This document shows, piece by piece, positions 11,451 through 23,486 of a stretch of DNA of 64,000 nt. The notes beneath the pieces are model-generated. The model ran no database searches, was not told the origin of the DNA, and saw only the letters and a program-made list of their open reading frames with translations. The position numbers were made by a program, and so were the translations under genes. This DNA is from Hirudinaria manillensis (lineage: Eukaryota; Annelida; Clitellata; Hirudinida; Hirudinidae): the NCBI GenBank assembly GCA_034509925.1, contig CM067537.1, forward strand, positions 1,233,501-1,297,500, read 5' to 3'. Every line of letters begins with the position of its first letter. Position 1 is the stretch's first letter.

Positions 11451-14400
11451 ATGTCAAGTTTCTTCAAGAATTGTTGTCTGATCTGCATACTTTTGAAATT
11501 GTTCTCAAGTATTCAACTTATTACATTTATTGGTGATCAATAATTACATTTAATATTAGAGCTCTAAACAATTGATAATTGTTTTAAATAATGACAAACT
11601 CAACGAGTTTACATTAAATAATTTATAAATTACTTAATGCAATGATATCTCGGCCTTCTGTAAATCCAATGAAATTTACGAAAAACTGCTTTATTACGAT
11701 CAATCCCCCTCATTCTCCATTCAGAATCAAACCAAATGAACGTGGCACTGAACAAAATGTCTGGTTATTGCGACAACGAACCCAGTTTGAATAAGATATT
11801 GGATGGAATTAAAGTTTTGAGGAACTTTGAAAGCTATTCTGAACCATGCTTGAGCGTGTCTTTTGTGTTCGTACAGTTGGGCGGTATGCATGCAGTGCAT
11901 TATTGTGTTGTTTACGAAGCAAAGGGTCGGCATGTTTTTTTGTTTTTATTTAAATTAAGGTGTTCTTGCAATAATAATTTCAACCTCACTATCTCCTATA
12001 CAGCAGCATTTTAATTATAATGTAAACGAATATATATTTTGTTATAATGTTTACTTGCTTCAGCTGTTACGGTCGTGACACTCAGTTATAATTTTCCAGG
12101 CAACTTTGCGGGTAATCTTGATTTCTTTTTGGTCCGCTTAGCTAGTACAGGACCAATCCGGATTTGTTCAGAATATCCGGGCAGAGCTAATTTGCCAAAA
12201 AAACTTAAAGGCATGAGGGTCAATTGTGCCAACAGAAACGAAATGTATTCAAAGGTCCTGCTTTATTCCAGAAAAAATGTTGGTTTTGCCATCACGGAAA
12301 TTGAAGTTCATACTCTTGGTATTTGTTTTTTAAATACCCTTTTCCTTCGTATTAGTTTTTTTACCTCATTTTTGAAATTTTAGGAACACCTTATGAAAAA
12401 CTTATGATACCTTTGGGATGCTATAGACGATTTGGCTCAACGACTACGAATTCTGCCTTGGCATCGTGCATCCTTATGTGCCAGAGGCAAAAATTCATTT
12501 TTGCAGGAGTAAAGGTTAAAATATTACGAGCTGTCTGCGCATTCTTTTGTGATGCTCTCTGGATCTGAAATTTTATTTCTACCTATATTAAAAAAATAAT
12601 GTGACCATAAATTAGTTTGCAATTTAGAATATTTCAATAGATGAATGAAAATTAATGATAATTATAATCGCACGTAGGGCGGTAGCGAATGTGCTTGTTC
12701 TAACGAACTAAACAAGGATAACGAAATACCGACTTCAAATTGTGATACACTGTGTACATCGGACGGAATACAAAAGCGATGTGGTGGGAAGGATAGCCAT
12801 TCTGTTTATCTTGGTATCTTCATTTATACATATATTTCAACAAGTAGCTGCAGAATATGTTCATGACATACGCATTATTTAACACTAAGAACCTTAAGCT
12901 AGGAAGGGGCTTCCTCTCTGAGAAATTCTGTCGCTCATCAGTAATTTCGTTTTCTATGTACTACACACACACACGCACATAGTCCCTGATTTCGGTGGTT
13001 CAAGCAGTGACCTCCCCTATGAAAAATTCTTGTCTTGCTCGCCTTCTCTCGTACCTATTTTGTATCGCTCTTTCTGCTTGACGGAGATTGTTGATTCTTT
13101 ATTTGACCTCCTCCCACAGCGCCATCAAACCAGCTTTTTCGGCCTCACCCGGTCTTTTCCATCTGCTGCGAAGGACCCTTTTCTTGCACTTTAAGTTTTG
13201 TAGCTCGATCTGCCGCCTGGATTCCTTGGTTTTTGTGGGGCGATTGATTTCGACAGACTAGAACTTCTCTAGGCAGGAAGCGTAGATGAAATCGGATAAG
13301 CTCTTCATGGTGCCTTCTATTTTCATCACTATATATATATATATATATATATATTAATTTTGCGAAGTAATAATGATTCAATACATTATTTGATTCCTTA
13401 TTAATAATGACTTAAAAATTAACTTTTAGTTGCATCTGTATTGCCTTATTATCAAGGATGCTTGAGAACTTCTGCCGATTTTATTAGAAATTCAATTATC
13501 TCAGGCCAAATGACAATTACAGAATGCCTGCAAGTCTGCGAGGAGAAACGCTATGCACTGCTGCAGGTTAAAGCCACTTTTTTGAACATATACGTTATTA
13601 TTAAAATCTATGTTGCAGAATCTGATTCCTTTTTGCTAGCAATTTGGAGCTACAATGCATCTAGTAATTTAGCTAAACGTTTCAATATGTTTTAGGTTGG
13701 AGATCATTGCATTTGTCAAGATTCCTTGGACGCAAAGTCTGTCTTGTATGAGACAGATGATTGTACCATAGACTGCACTGGGGATACTCGCATGACTTGC
13801 GGTGGTTTAATGTCGGCCTCGGTATACGCTAGTAAGGACTTTTACTATTATTCCTTCATGATTGTATATACTTTTCTTTTGTTATTGTTCTTAAATTTAA
13901 AATTATGTAATAAACATTTACAAAAGCTTGCTCTCATGAGAACGCTTCTCTGCCCTGTTCGAAAATATTTCGTTGTCAAAATAAGTATAACATGTACGGA
14001 GACTGTGGTGGCGTCTGCAAACAAGGATACCGTGGTGATCATTGCATTGAAAGAGGTTTTTATTGTTGCCATGCAGTTCAATTTTGAATTTTTAATCTTG
14101 AGGTGATCTCAAGTCAAGAGACTTTTAACTTCCACTTAATCAGTCAGTTATAGTGATTGCTCGCCAACGAACCCTTGCCTAAAGCAGCCAAATACAATTT
14201 GCGAAATGTCGGATGGAAAGGAAAATTGTATGTGTAAGGATGGATACACAAGAGATGATGATGATAAAGGAGAAGAATGTGAAGGTATTTTTTTTATGCT
14301 TGCGCGCTTTTGATCTTCATATTTATATCTTGTATTTAAAAATGAATCACAATGACGAATGCTGCAGATATAGACGAATGCGAATATGGACCTTGCGATG

Positions 14401-14854
14401 TTCGATCATCAATTTGCTCGAACTTGAATGGTTCCTACGAGTGTCGATGCAAGGATGGATTTAAGAAATTTACAAAAGACGTTTGTCTGAGTAAATATTT
14501 TGACTAATTGAAAAAATACATATTTTTATGTTGGATTTCTTAATTTGAACCTTGGAATTTTTCAGGAAATGCTACAAGTGAAGAATTTTATGAAGTTGAC
14601 AACTACTTGCTATTTTTCTTCATTCCTATGATAGCTTTCATGCTCACTATATTGTTCTTCTAGTTGGTTATTTATCTTGAATTAATTTATTAATGTATGG
14701 TTTTTCTGAATATTGAATTTATTTTGTTATTTAAATTGACATTAAATTGACTAAATCGAATTTTTACTTAATTAGTGTAAAGGCACCTATGCCCACTGAT
14801 TCCATAAGCACTGCATCACGCCAGACAGATATGGGCTCAATGAGATTAAAGTGA
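11451..14854 (+). CDS. Type B gene 1: FTP-WSC2-EGF3-TM receptor-like protein (complete)
   Basis: Exons: 11451-11508, 11725-11925, 12100-12318, 12384-12514, 12678-12813, 13430-13566, 13696-13831, 13927-14055, 14144-14284, 14368-14490, 14566-14662, 14776-14854; 528 aa. Signal peptide is MSSFFKNCCLICILLKLFS. FTP exons start NVALNKMSGYC and end FAITEIEVHTLG. WSC2 includes GCLRTSADF and MTCGG. EGF1 has KYNMYGDC, EGF2 ends in an acidic DDDDKGEEC loop, and the calcium-binding EGF starts DIDEC. An NAT sequon precedes the TM helix. The tail contains TDSISTASRQT and ends MRLK. Unspliced, the TM exon would stop at TAG; the splice at 14662/14776 restores the tail, as in all paralogues. Intron 5 carries an inverted LINE fragment. 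Confidence 0.9.
12975..13325 (-). mobile_element. LINE fragment in intron 5 of type B gene 1
   Basis: GC-richer than its surroundings. On the minus strand it matches the ORF segment upstream of the RT domain in the larger LINE at 31.0-33.1 kb (counterpart about 31270-31600). It ends next to a TA dinucleotide run at about 13329-13353. It has several frame disruptions and no RT domain. Confidence 0.75.
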
Positions 14855-15014
14855 TGACGAAAGTAAAACTAATGTAAACTTGTTTCATTTAGTAACCGAT
14901 AGGAATCGTTTTGTGGAGCATTTTTGTGGTACATTATTTACGATTATTCCCATTATATATTAGATGGAAATACTTTTTAAAAAAATATAGATTAAACAAA
15001 TTCCTCTGGACCAA
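14855..15014. other. 3' flank of type B gene 1
   Basis: Non-coding, closely similar to the flank after type B gene 2 (36865-37020); the similarity breaks where the LINE fragment begins. Confidence 0.6.
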
Positions 15015-15625
15015 TTATTAATTATTTCCAGGATTTTAATCAAAATGAATTTATCGTACGATTTAATTAAATTAAACGAATCACATAATATCTTGGACGC
15101 TAAATTTTTTTTAGAGCGGCGCACGGTAATAGAAATCTCTATCAGGATTTTCGCCGTGGCTTCCGTAGACGTTTCCTTGCCCCTCAAGGCTTTTTGCCTC
15201 TGCAAGGATGTCCTTTTTTTGGCGTTTTGGCATCGCATTCTGCAATCTTCCGTTGCTTGGAGATTGAGCGCGAGTTTGATCCATCCTTCATAACTTTTTT
15301 CAGTCCACGCTTCAGCACCTCATCCAGTCCTGACCAGCTTTCTTTATCGATTCCTCGAGGGAAACTGATCCTAGTTCTCGGGGTCTTGTCCTGGTCATGA
15401 GACTCGGATACATTCGGAATGTGTTGTGAATCCGGTCCGGTGCCGTCCGGCGTTTTATGCACCTTCGCGGTAGTATGTTGTGTCTTTGCCTTGAACCACC
15501 AATTTGTCTTGTATCGGTGAATCTTGAGTCTCCTTTCAGTCACAAACGTTCTTCCACACTCGCACCTGCAACCCGGTACGCCATTGTCCGGGGCCATATT
15601 CGGAAGTCCGTTGGTAGCCAAGTCA
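15015..15625 (-). mobile_element. 5' fragment of a LINE with C2H2-type zinc finger
   Basis: A minus-strand ORF (15621 to 15184) begins close to MATNGLPNMAPD and has a C2H2-like finger (CRCECGRTFVTERRLKIH) followed by a basic, low-complexity region. This is the usual N-terminus of one group of non-LTR retrotransposon ORFs, of the type whose RT part appears at 31.7 kb. It is truncated before RT, and absent from the equivalent flank of type B gene 2. Confidence 0.65.
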
Positions 15626-15895
15626 ACTAACTAAAAGTAATGAATAGTGATTGTCAAAGCTATCAGAGGAATGAAGAAAAACAGTAAATAGTCTTCAGCT
15701 TCATATAACTTTTTGTCTTCTGTATTATTACCTATAGAATTTGAAGTTAAGAAACTTGACAAGAAAAATTTGAAAGTGAAGATCTAACGAAAAAAAAACA
15801 AATTACTTGGACAAACGTCTTTGGTAAATTTCAAAAAGCCATCCTTGCATTGGCATTCATAGGGACCATTCAAGTTGGTACAATTAGCATTATTA
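15626..15895 (-). pseudogene. Inverted relic of calcium-binding EGF and TM exons
   Basis: Read on the minus strand: CTNLNGPYECQCKDGF then KFTKDVC, as at the end of exon 10, followed by an intron and a TM exon encoding YLLFFFIPLIALTI. This is the 3' part of a family gene in reverse orientation to every intact copy. Upstream exons are lacking. The same inverted piece recurs at 37565-37850, so it marks the cassette boundary. Confidence 0.75.
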
Positions 15896-16440
15896 CAGTT
15901 AAATAAATATGTATTGTTACAGATAAATAAGTATGCATATTACGGGTAAATAAACATGCCGATAAATAAAGTACAGACACGACAATATCCAGTAATTAAG
16001 TAGTAATATACCAAGATAGGCAGACGTTAATAATAGTAATAGTGATAGTACATATATAGTGGTTACCAGTACAAATATAGTCAGGTGTCTGAATTAGATG
16101 TTTATCAAATAGAAAAAGCGTAGTGGACCACAGAAGTAGGAATAATAATTATAATGATGACATCAAAGGCCACTTGATATAAATATAATACTCATCTGAT
16201 GAAACAAAAATCATTCGAGGGTTATATTAATTCGTTTAACTTTATTTAGTTCAAATAGATTAGGCCAATTCGTGAATAGATGCTTTACAGCATTGACAGC
16301 GTATTCTATAAAATGAATTAGTTAGGTTTTCAGATTTTCTATTATTTAAAATATAAATCATCCGAAGTACAAATACTCGATACTCGCAAATACAGTTACG
16401 TCATCACACGTGACATAAGAGGAGAATCGACCCTCGGACA
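15896..16440 (+). pseudogene. Relic of type D intron 5 and 3' flank
   Basis: Closely matches 1930-2500 of the type D gene (intron after the first WSC2 exon), including the AATAAATATGC-type repeats, then jumps near 16441 to sequence following the type D stop codon. No D exon survives, so the second cassette has lost its D gene by internal deletion. Confidence 0.7.
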
Positions 16441-16852
16441 ATTGGATAATAAGAATAATATTATTAAATATTTAATAAATTTACAAATAATTATTATATA
16501 ATTCAATATACATATACATATTATTTTTAAAATATATTTAAATATATTAATCGGTTGTAATAAAATATCTGCAACAAATGGAATCTGATTTCTAAGTGAA
16601 AGAGTTTTGCTTTGTCGTTCAGACTACATGTATGAGTGGATCTTGTTGCACGTTTAGTGCTTAGAATTTGCAAGGGTTAACTTAATGAAAGGGCAGTTTA
16701 GATGATTTAACATAATTTCTCTATTTTTATTAAGGATATTTTATTCACGCAAATTACTATTATTTTATTATTTAAGAAAGTCAAAAGCTTTTCATAAAAT
16801 AACGAGAAAAAAATCTTAATAAAATGATTAGCTATATTATCTGACACATTTC

Positions 16853-16895
16853 TATAAAGACGTTTAGAACGTCACGTTGAAAATAAACACATAAA
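16853..16895 (+). promoter_or_regulatory. Conserved promoter block of type A gene 2
   Basis: TATAAA at 16853 and ACGTCACGTTG at 16869, 172 bp before the start codon, as in the other type A genes. Role inferred from conservation. Confidence 0.45.
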
Positions 16896-17040
16896 TAAGA
16901 ATGAAGCAAACAAATATACACGATAAAGATTTAAATAGATTCAACGGTTCAAAGCATTAAGTTGTTCTTTACTTAATAATATTCACTAATTTACTTAGCA
17001 GGGCTTCATAAATTCTAGTCCAACCGAAAGAGACGACATA

Positions 17041-20000
17041 ATGTCAGCTTTTTATAAAAGTTGGGGTTTCATCAGCGTCCTACTTCAGATGTTTTCAAGT
17101 ATTCATTTCAGTGAAACCGTTTTGATTTAAAAATATATTAAAAATTTAATGTTTATTAGACAGCTACCAAATATAATTTAAATTGATTTAAGACAAAGTA
17201 GTAATTTGCATTGCGTTTGATTAACGCAAATGGCTTATTAATAAATAAAATGACTATAAATAATGATATAGAAATATATTTGTAATAATTTTACTAGCAA
17301 CAACGCATACAATAACTACAATAGGGAAGTATGACGATAAGATTCTAATACTTAAAAGAAAATATTATTATAAAAATCAAAAAATTTGAGAACAAGTACA
17401 AGTAATTATTTCAACAACAACAACGATTCCATTCCAGGAGGATGTGCAATCAACGTGGCGTTGAACAAACAATCTTCATATTGTAACAAACCATCGACAT
17501 TTAATAAAATGTCGGATGGCATCAAAACTTTGAACAATTTTGAAAGATACACGGAACCATGCCTGACGACTTCGCATGTTAAAATCTATTTGGGTGGGAC
17601 TTATGCTGTGCATTACATTACCGTTTTCGAGGGGGAAGGTTAGTATAAAACAATTTTCAATGGCTTTTGACAGCAGTTTTGAAATTTCAGTATCCAAACT
17701 ACTAATAAAGAAACGATAATTAAACCAATAAAATATACTAACAAATAAACACGCGCTTAATTATACAAATTTCATTTTAACAACTTGTATATATGTTTAT
17801 AATCGATTACCAATTGTTTTTATGACATTTTACAATTATAAACTTTTTTGGTTAATCGGACAAAGCAACAATATTGTAGGTAATGATGCGGGCCAACTTG
17901 ACTTTTTTTCGGCTCGTTTATCGGACACGATATGTTCGGAATATCCTGGTAGAGCCAATCTGGCAGACAAAAGTAAAGGCATGAGAGTGAATTGTGCCAA
18001 CAGAAAAGATGTGTATTCAAATGTCGGGATACATTCTCAATTAAATATTGGCTTCACTATCACAGAGATTGAAGTTCACATGCTCGGTATTTATTTTAAA
18101 TATTTGCATTTTTGTCAAATTTTCATTATTTGTTCTATTTTTGGATTCATTCTTTGGAATTTTAACTCCAGGTCTAACTTTGAGAAATACTTTAATACCA
18201 CTTGGATGTTTTGGTAGCTTTGGTACAGTGAAATATAATTTGGAAATGGAAAGGTGTATAAGTTACTGTATCAGGGAACAATTTGTTTTTGCCGGAATCA
18301 AGGTTATTCTTAGAGTGACTTGTCATATTTATATACTTTAATATGAATTTATATATCGTTTAAAAGGGCTTTGGCTCGAATTGAGCTAAAACAAATTGTT
18401 GCATTTATAGAAAATCGTGATCGGACAAAACTAAGCTTAAAAGATTTAAACTAATTTTACAGGACATTTCTAGCAATAACATTAATTTTAAAAAAGCAAA
18501 ATTATATCAGATTACTACAAATATTAACGGCATTAATATATATTAATCGCTTGTAGAATAATACAGTTTGTGGCTGCTCCAATGAACTAAATAGAGATGA
18601 TGAAATATCATTTAAATATTGTGATGTACCATGTTCAGGAGAGGATTGCGATGGCATTGAAAGTTATTCCGTATTCCTAAGTAAATATGGCAACTATTTG
18701 ATAAAATAATACACAAAACACTTCGAAAAATCATGCAATAATTGACGAATTGCATGAGGTGATGGAATATTAAGCTTTTTGTATTCGGAACTATGTTGGA
18801 ACCTAGTAATAAATGTTACAAAAAATTAATTTTGCCTCTGATAATGTAAAGGAGAAGGAAATGTAAATATTCTTAAATATCAGATTAACAATCAAAACTA
18901 AATGATTTACATCATTTTATAGTTTTCAAATACTGATTAGAATATTTTTACTTTACACTTACATTTATTGCGTTTGTAAAAGTTTTATTACTTAACAATA
19001 ATGACTTTGAATCATCTTTTAGTTGCATCTGTGTTGCCTCATTATGAAGGCTGTTTAAGAACTTCTAAAGATTTTATTCTAAATGCAATTAGCAGAGGCG
19101 ACATGACGATTGCGAAATGCCTTCGTTTGTGTGAGAATCGACGCTATGCATATCTGCAGGTTTAAATTATTTTTTAAAGATTTTTAATAATTTAATATAT
19201 TCAAAGACAATATAGTCCATGGCACAGCAAATGAATTAGCTATTTGGGCCAAACTTAAGCACTTATACCAAAATACCACTAATATCCCCATCATTTCAAT
19301 AATAATAATAAAAATAAAAATAATAATTCGGCCATTGCCTTGTAACAACCAAGTTAATGTCTTCGAAATCTAGTTTTAAAAATTCACTATTGATTAGCTT
19401 TCAGATAACTCTTGCACGTGTAATGTTGTTTCATGTACTGATTTGATCATTCTTCTAATTTAACTCCGAGGAACTTTATATATAAATCCTTAGATGAATA
19501 AAACAATAAAATATAATTATATAAAAAAAATTATAAATTACCTGCCAAATAAGCCTCGAGTCATCAATTCGGTAGGAATCAAATCAAACATTGAACTGAA
19601 ACGCTTTAATCAAATTTGCCTGGCTTTACTTCAGTTTTTTATTACATTTATCCATTTATCCACTTAAGTCTGGAGATCTTTGCATTTGTGAAGATACCTT
19701 GAACAAAAGTACGCTCTGGTTGGATAAAAGAGACTGTCCAACCAGTTGCACTGGGGATGCTAAAATGACCTGTGGTGGTGATGACGTGGCCTCAGTATAC
19801 GCTAGTATGTATAGTAATTATCATCGTCGTCGTTACTGCTGCCGTTATTGTTGATGATGTTTATGATGTTAAATTTCAACTAGTTTAATTCCTTTACGCA
19901 ACAGCCTGCTTATCTGAGAAGATGTCTTTGCCATGTTCGAAACTCTTTAACTGCAAAGATTCGTACGACATGTACGGAGATTGTGAAGGTGCCTGCGGTC

Positions 20001-21319
20001 CAGGATACCATGGTGAACAATGCCTTGAAAAGGGTTCTTATAATTGTTATAAAATTTTATTCCGAATTTCCAATCTCTCAAAAACGTCATTTTATGGGAG
20101 GTATGAAATAATTCTAACAGATAAAAGGCTAGACAAAATATACTTTGTAGAAAATGTGGTCAACTTGAGAACAAAAACTGACAGTTTTGATTTGAACCAA
20201 ATTATAAAATTTAATTTTTGTTAATAAATTATCGATTGTATGGCTAATGAATTATAATATTCAATAGCAAATTTATACAATCATTTAGTTTTTGAAAGAA
20301 CGAATACCTCCACTATCCATCCTTATGCATGCTCGTCGATAAATAAGTGCCTTGATCAGCCAAATACAGTTTGCATATTGCTGAAGGGACGAGAATTATG
20401 TGAATGCAAGGATGGATACTCAAAGGGTGATGATAGAGAAGAGGAATGTAAAGGTACGTTACATCGCGATTACTTGATTTCATGTCTCACTTCATTTCAT
20501 GTTTCATTTGTTAGTTTTGATTTGCATTTAAATTTGGTTAGTATTGGTTAGGCAGGACGTTTTAATCAATACGAATTGGTCAATTATGAAATGGTTTAAT
20601 AAAAAGTCAACAAATAAATAGAATGGACAAGCTAAAGCAATAGAGAGTGATTAAAAAGTGCCTCGGTATTCTCAGGGAACTACATAGCACTAAAAATACC
20701 AGCTAATTTTTATTGCGATCTTTTGTAAGAAGAAATAGCCAAAATGATAATTATAAATAAATATAATTATAAATGAAAATTCCAGTGATATTTCACCTTA
20801 ATAAGTTAAATAGATCACTTATATGACTGCAGAGCATTTCTTAGACACTTTATAACATACAGACATTGACGAGTGCCGTTTCCATCCGTGCGACATTACA
20901 GCATCACACTGCATCAACTTGAATGGCTCTTATCATTGCGAGTGCAAGTCCGGATTTATCCAATTAACGGAATACGTTTGTCTGAGTAATTTTTTGCTTT
21001 CCACATTCAGAAATTTTTTTATACATTTTCATGTGGTTTGTTAACTTGGAATTCTCCAGTAAATGTGACAGGATATAAAGAAGGATTGTTCGAAATGAGA
21101 GGTCTTTTGTTTTTACTGATTCCTATGGTATCCATGTTGCTCACAGTTTTGTACTTGTTGTGAGTTACAATATTCAAATTTATGTATTCAAATCAATAAA
21201 CAAAAACAAGTAAATTAAATGTAATTAGACTTAATTTTAACAGATCGAAGGTACCTCTCAGATCTGAATCACAAACTACTTCGATGTCTACTAGAAGAAC
21301 CAGTGCCTGGTCTCGATGA
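17041..21319 (+). CDS. Type A gene 2: FTP-WSC2-EGF3-TM receptor-like protein (complete)
   Basis: Exons: 17041-17098, 17438-17638, 17880-18086, 18172-18302, 18557-18680, 19023-19159, 19669-19804, 19905-20033, 20289-20453, 20863-20985, 21060-21159, 21244-21319; 528 aa, open throughout. Very close to type A gene 1, including introns. Signal peptide starts MSAFYKSWGF; FTP has NVALNKQSSYC; WSC1 has CGCSNELNRDDE; the calcium-binding EGF has CINLNGSYHCEC. An NVT sequon precedes the TM helix and the tail ends TSAWSR. EGF1 ends LEKG where the other A copies have LERG. I see no AATAAA close after the stop, unlike the other two A genes. Same inferred role as type A gene 1. Confidence 0.9.
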
Positions 21320-21837
21320 CTAATTGAACCTTGGAAATATTTAATTTCATATGAAATTATTTTTTATTCAACATGCACGCATACTTTATTTTAGGAAAGT
21401 TAAGCTACAATGGCTGGTATTGATTAAAACATTTTGATATTTTTGTGTAACGGATTACTATAGTCTTTGAAGTACTAGAATAAAATTAATATAAAATAAA
21501 TATATGGTCAGTTTATAAACAAGATTCAAATAAAATAATTTCTCATTCTAGTATAAAAGGTTATGAAATTCTAATAACGTACTTTTACAGAAACAATTAA
21601 AAGCCGTAACAACTTCATCTAACGAAACACCGCATCTCTATTCAGATAACAAAGTGTTATTAAGTTCTAATATTTTTTTAAAAATTTCATTTGTAATGAT
21701 TTTGCCGAGACAATTTTAAAACAATAAACGGCATTTGATTTTTATCCAGATTTATTTCCTATGGTTTTGGAATAATTAAAAACGAAATATTATTACAATT
21801 CATAACTTATGAATAGCGAAAATCTTTTAAATGAATT

Positions 21838-21919
21838 TATATAAAAGGATACTGCATGAAATATTCAAACGGTCATAGCCCATAGACTTTTAGGACGTCA
21901 CATTGTAAATAGACACAAA
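21838..21919 (+). promoter_or_regulatory. Promoter-like block before the B' relic
   Basis: TATATAAAAGG at 21838 and ACGTCACATTG at 21895, 119 bp before the relic's start codon; spacing identical to the intact B' gene at 44.8 kb. It may still be active although the gene downstream is destroyed. Confidence 0.4.
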
Positions 21920-22013
21920 CAAGATGTTTTCAAACGTTAATTTCTGTAATAGTTAATTTATAGACAGCCAGTTAACTGTTTTGAACTCGTGCCTTTCTGT
22001 CCTAGAGGACAAA

Positions 22014-22932
22014 ATGTCAAGTTTGTTCAAGAATTGTGCTTTGATCTGCATACTTTTGAAATTGTTCTCAAGTATTCAACTGTTTACATTTATTGCTTTT
22101 AATAAAAATTGGCATTTATTGCAATTTAATATTAAAGATAAAAACAATTGAAGTTATTGTAAATAATAATCTCCATGAATTCATTCACAGGTACAAGCCT
22201 ATTAATAAGTAATTTATGAATTAGTATAACAAAGACGTGGGTACCCTGCAGTGAATCCAAAGCCCAAGAAATCACAATTTGCCATATTATATATGCACAG
22301 CGCAGGCTTTTATTCATGTACATCAGCTCGGCCAGTTTTGTAGCCTTCACATTGATCAGATTGCCACTCATAGGCAGATTCTGTCCTCTTGCCTGCTTCA
22401 GCCACTTGAGCATTCCCTCGTCGAGCTCCGGAGAGTCAGCTGCGTCAGCTTTATGCGCTTCGATGGAACTTAATTTATTTACTTTGAACTCAAATATTTG
22501 CGTGAGTTGTGACTATTAGACGAAGTAGCAAGAGATGTGCACTATAAATTATGTTTTTTTTTTAGAGTTATATTACGATTTACGAATTCATTTAGCTGAT
22601 GAGGTAACCACCGAATTTTAAAAAAAAATTATTTTTACTTTGAACTCAAATATTTATGTGAGTTGTGACTACTTGATGAAATAGCAGGAAATGTGTGCAC
22701 TAGCAATTATTTCATTTTTTTAACATTCAAGTTATATTGCGATTTACGACTTCACATAGATTTTAAAGTAACAGAGATAACCACCGAAGTAAGTACTACA
22801 TCCACAACGTCACCTTCTACTTCCACCAAACCATTAACATCAACTTCAACTGAGCCACGCCTAATTTCAAGCGAGCCATTTCCAACTTTCAATTTCATAA
22901 AACCATTTACTTCAACATCAAATGTATTTTAA
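22014..22932 (+). pseudogene. Type B' relic: signal-peptide exon plus mucin-like exon piece
   Basis: Exon 1 (22014-22071) is intact, encodes MSSLFKNCALICILLKLFS and keeps its GTATTC donor. Intron 1 matches the intact B' gene to about 22290, where the FTP acceptor should be; there it joins a Tigger remnant. A short first copy of the mucin exon start follows near 22600, then a second, longer copy from about 22768 (VTEITTEVSTTSTTSPSTST) that ends prematurely and fuses into the 5' flank of the type C gene. All FTP, WSC and EGF exons are gone. Confidence 0.8.
22290..22470 (-). mobile_element. Tigger/pogo-like remnant (helix-turn-helix part)
   Basis: Minus-strand translation contains WLKQARGQNLPMSGNLINVK, the CENPB/Tigger-type helix-turn-helix. 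Only this segment survives. Its right edge, before TTTACTTTGAACTCAAATAT, coincides with that of the 10.5 kb copy, showing common descent. Confidence 0.75.
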
Positions 22933-23486
22933 TAATCACATGAGGAAAAGTCCACCAAATCGCTCAGTTCTTGAATAAAACTTCTATGTAAAACAGAATC
23001 TGATTTCCTAGCGTTTTTTTTTATATTCCGACTTCATGTGGTCCTTACCACATGAGTGTAGTGCCTAGGATTTATAATTTTAATTATATATTAATGAACG
23101 TGCGTTATGGAAAAATTTAATCTTTTTTAATTTAGAATATTTGCTCAGACAAATTAATTCGATTTAATTTTTATTTCGTATTATTTGTAGAAAAGAAATA
23201 AGAAAACTGTTCATAAAATAATGAAAAAAAAAAAAACTAAGCGAATAAATATATATGGTGCAGGTATTCTAAATAAGAATTTTAAAATAAAGATCCTAAT
23301 CATGTTAAAACATTGACATCATAACGTTAGAAAGTCATAATGAAAATAAACACATATAAATAAAGTAACCGAATTCATACGTAAATCAATTGTTAGCTTC
23401 TACAGTTTTAAGCAAAAATTGATTCACTAAACACTAGAGTAAAATATGAATTCATAAATTCTAGTCCAGCCGAAAGAGACGACATA

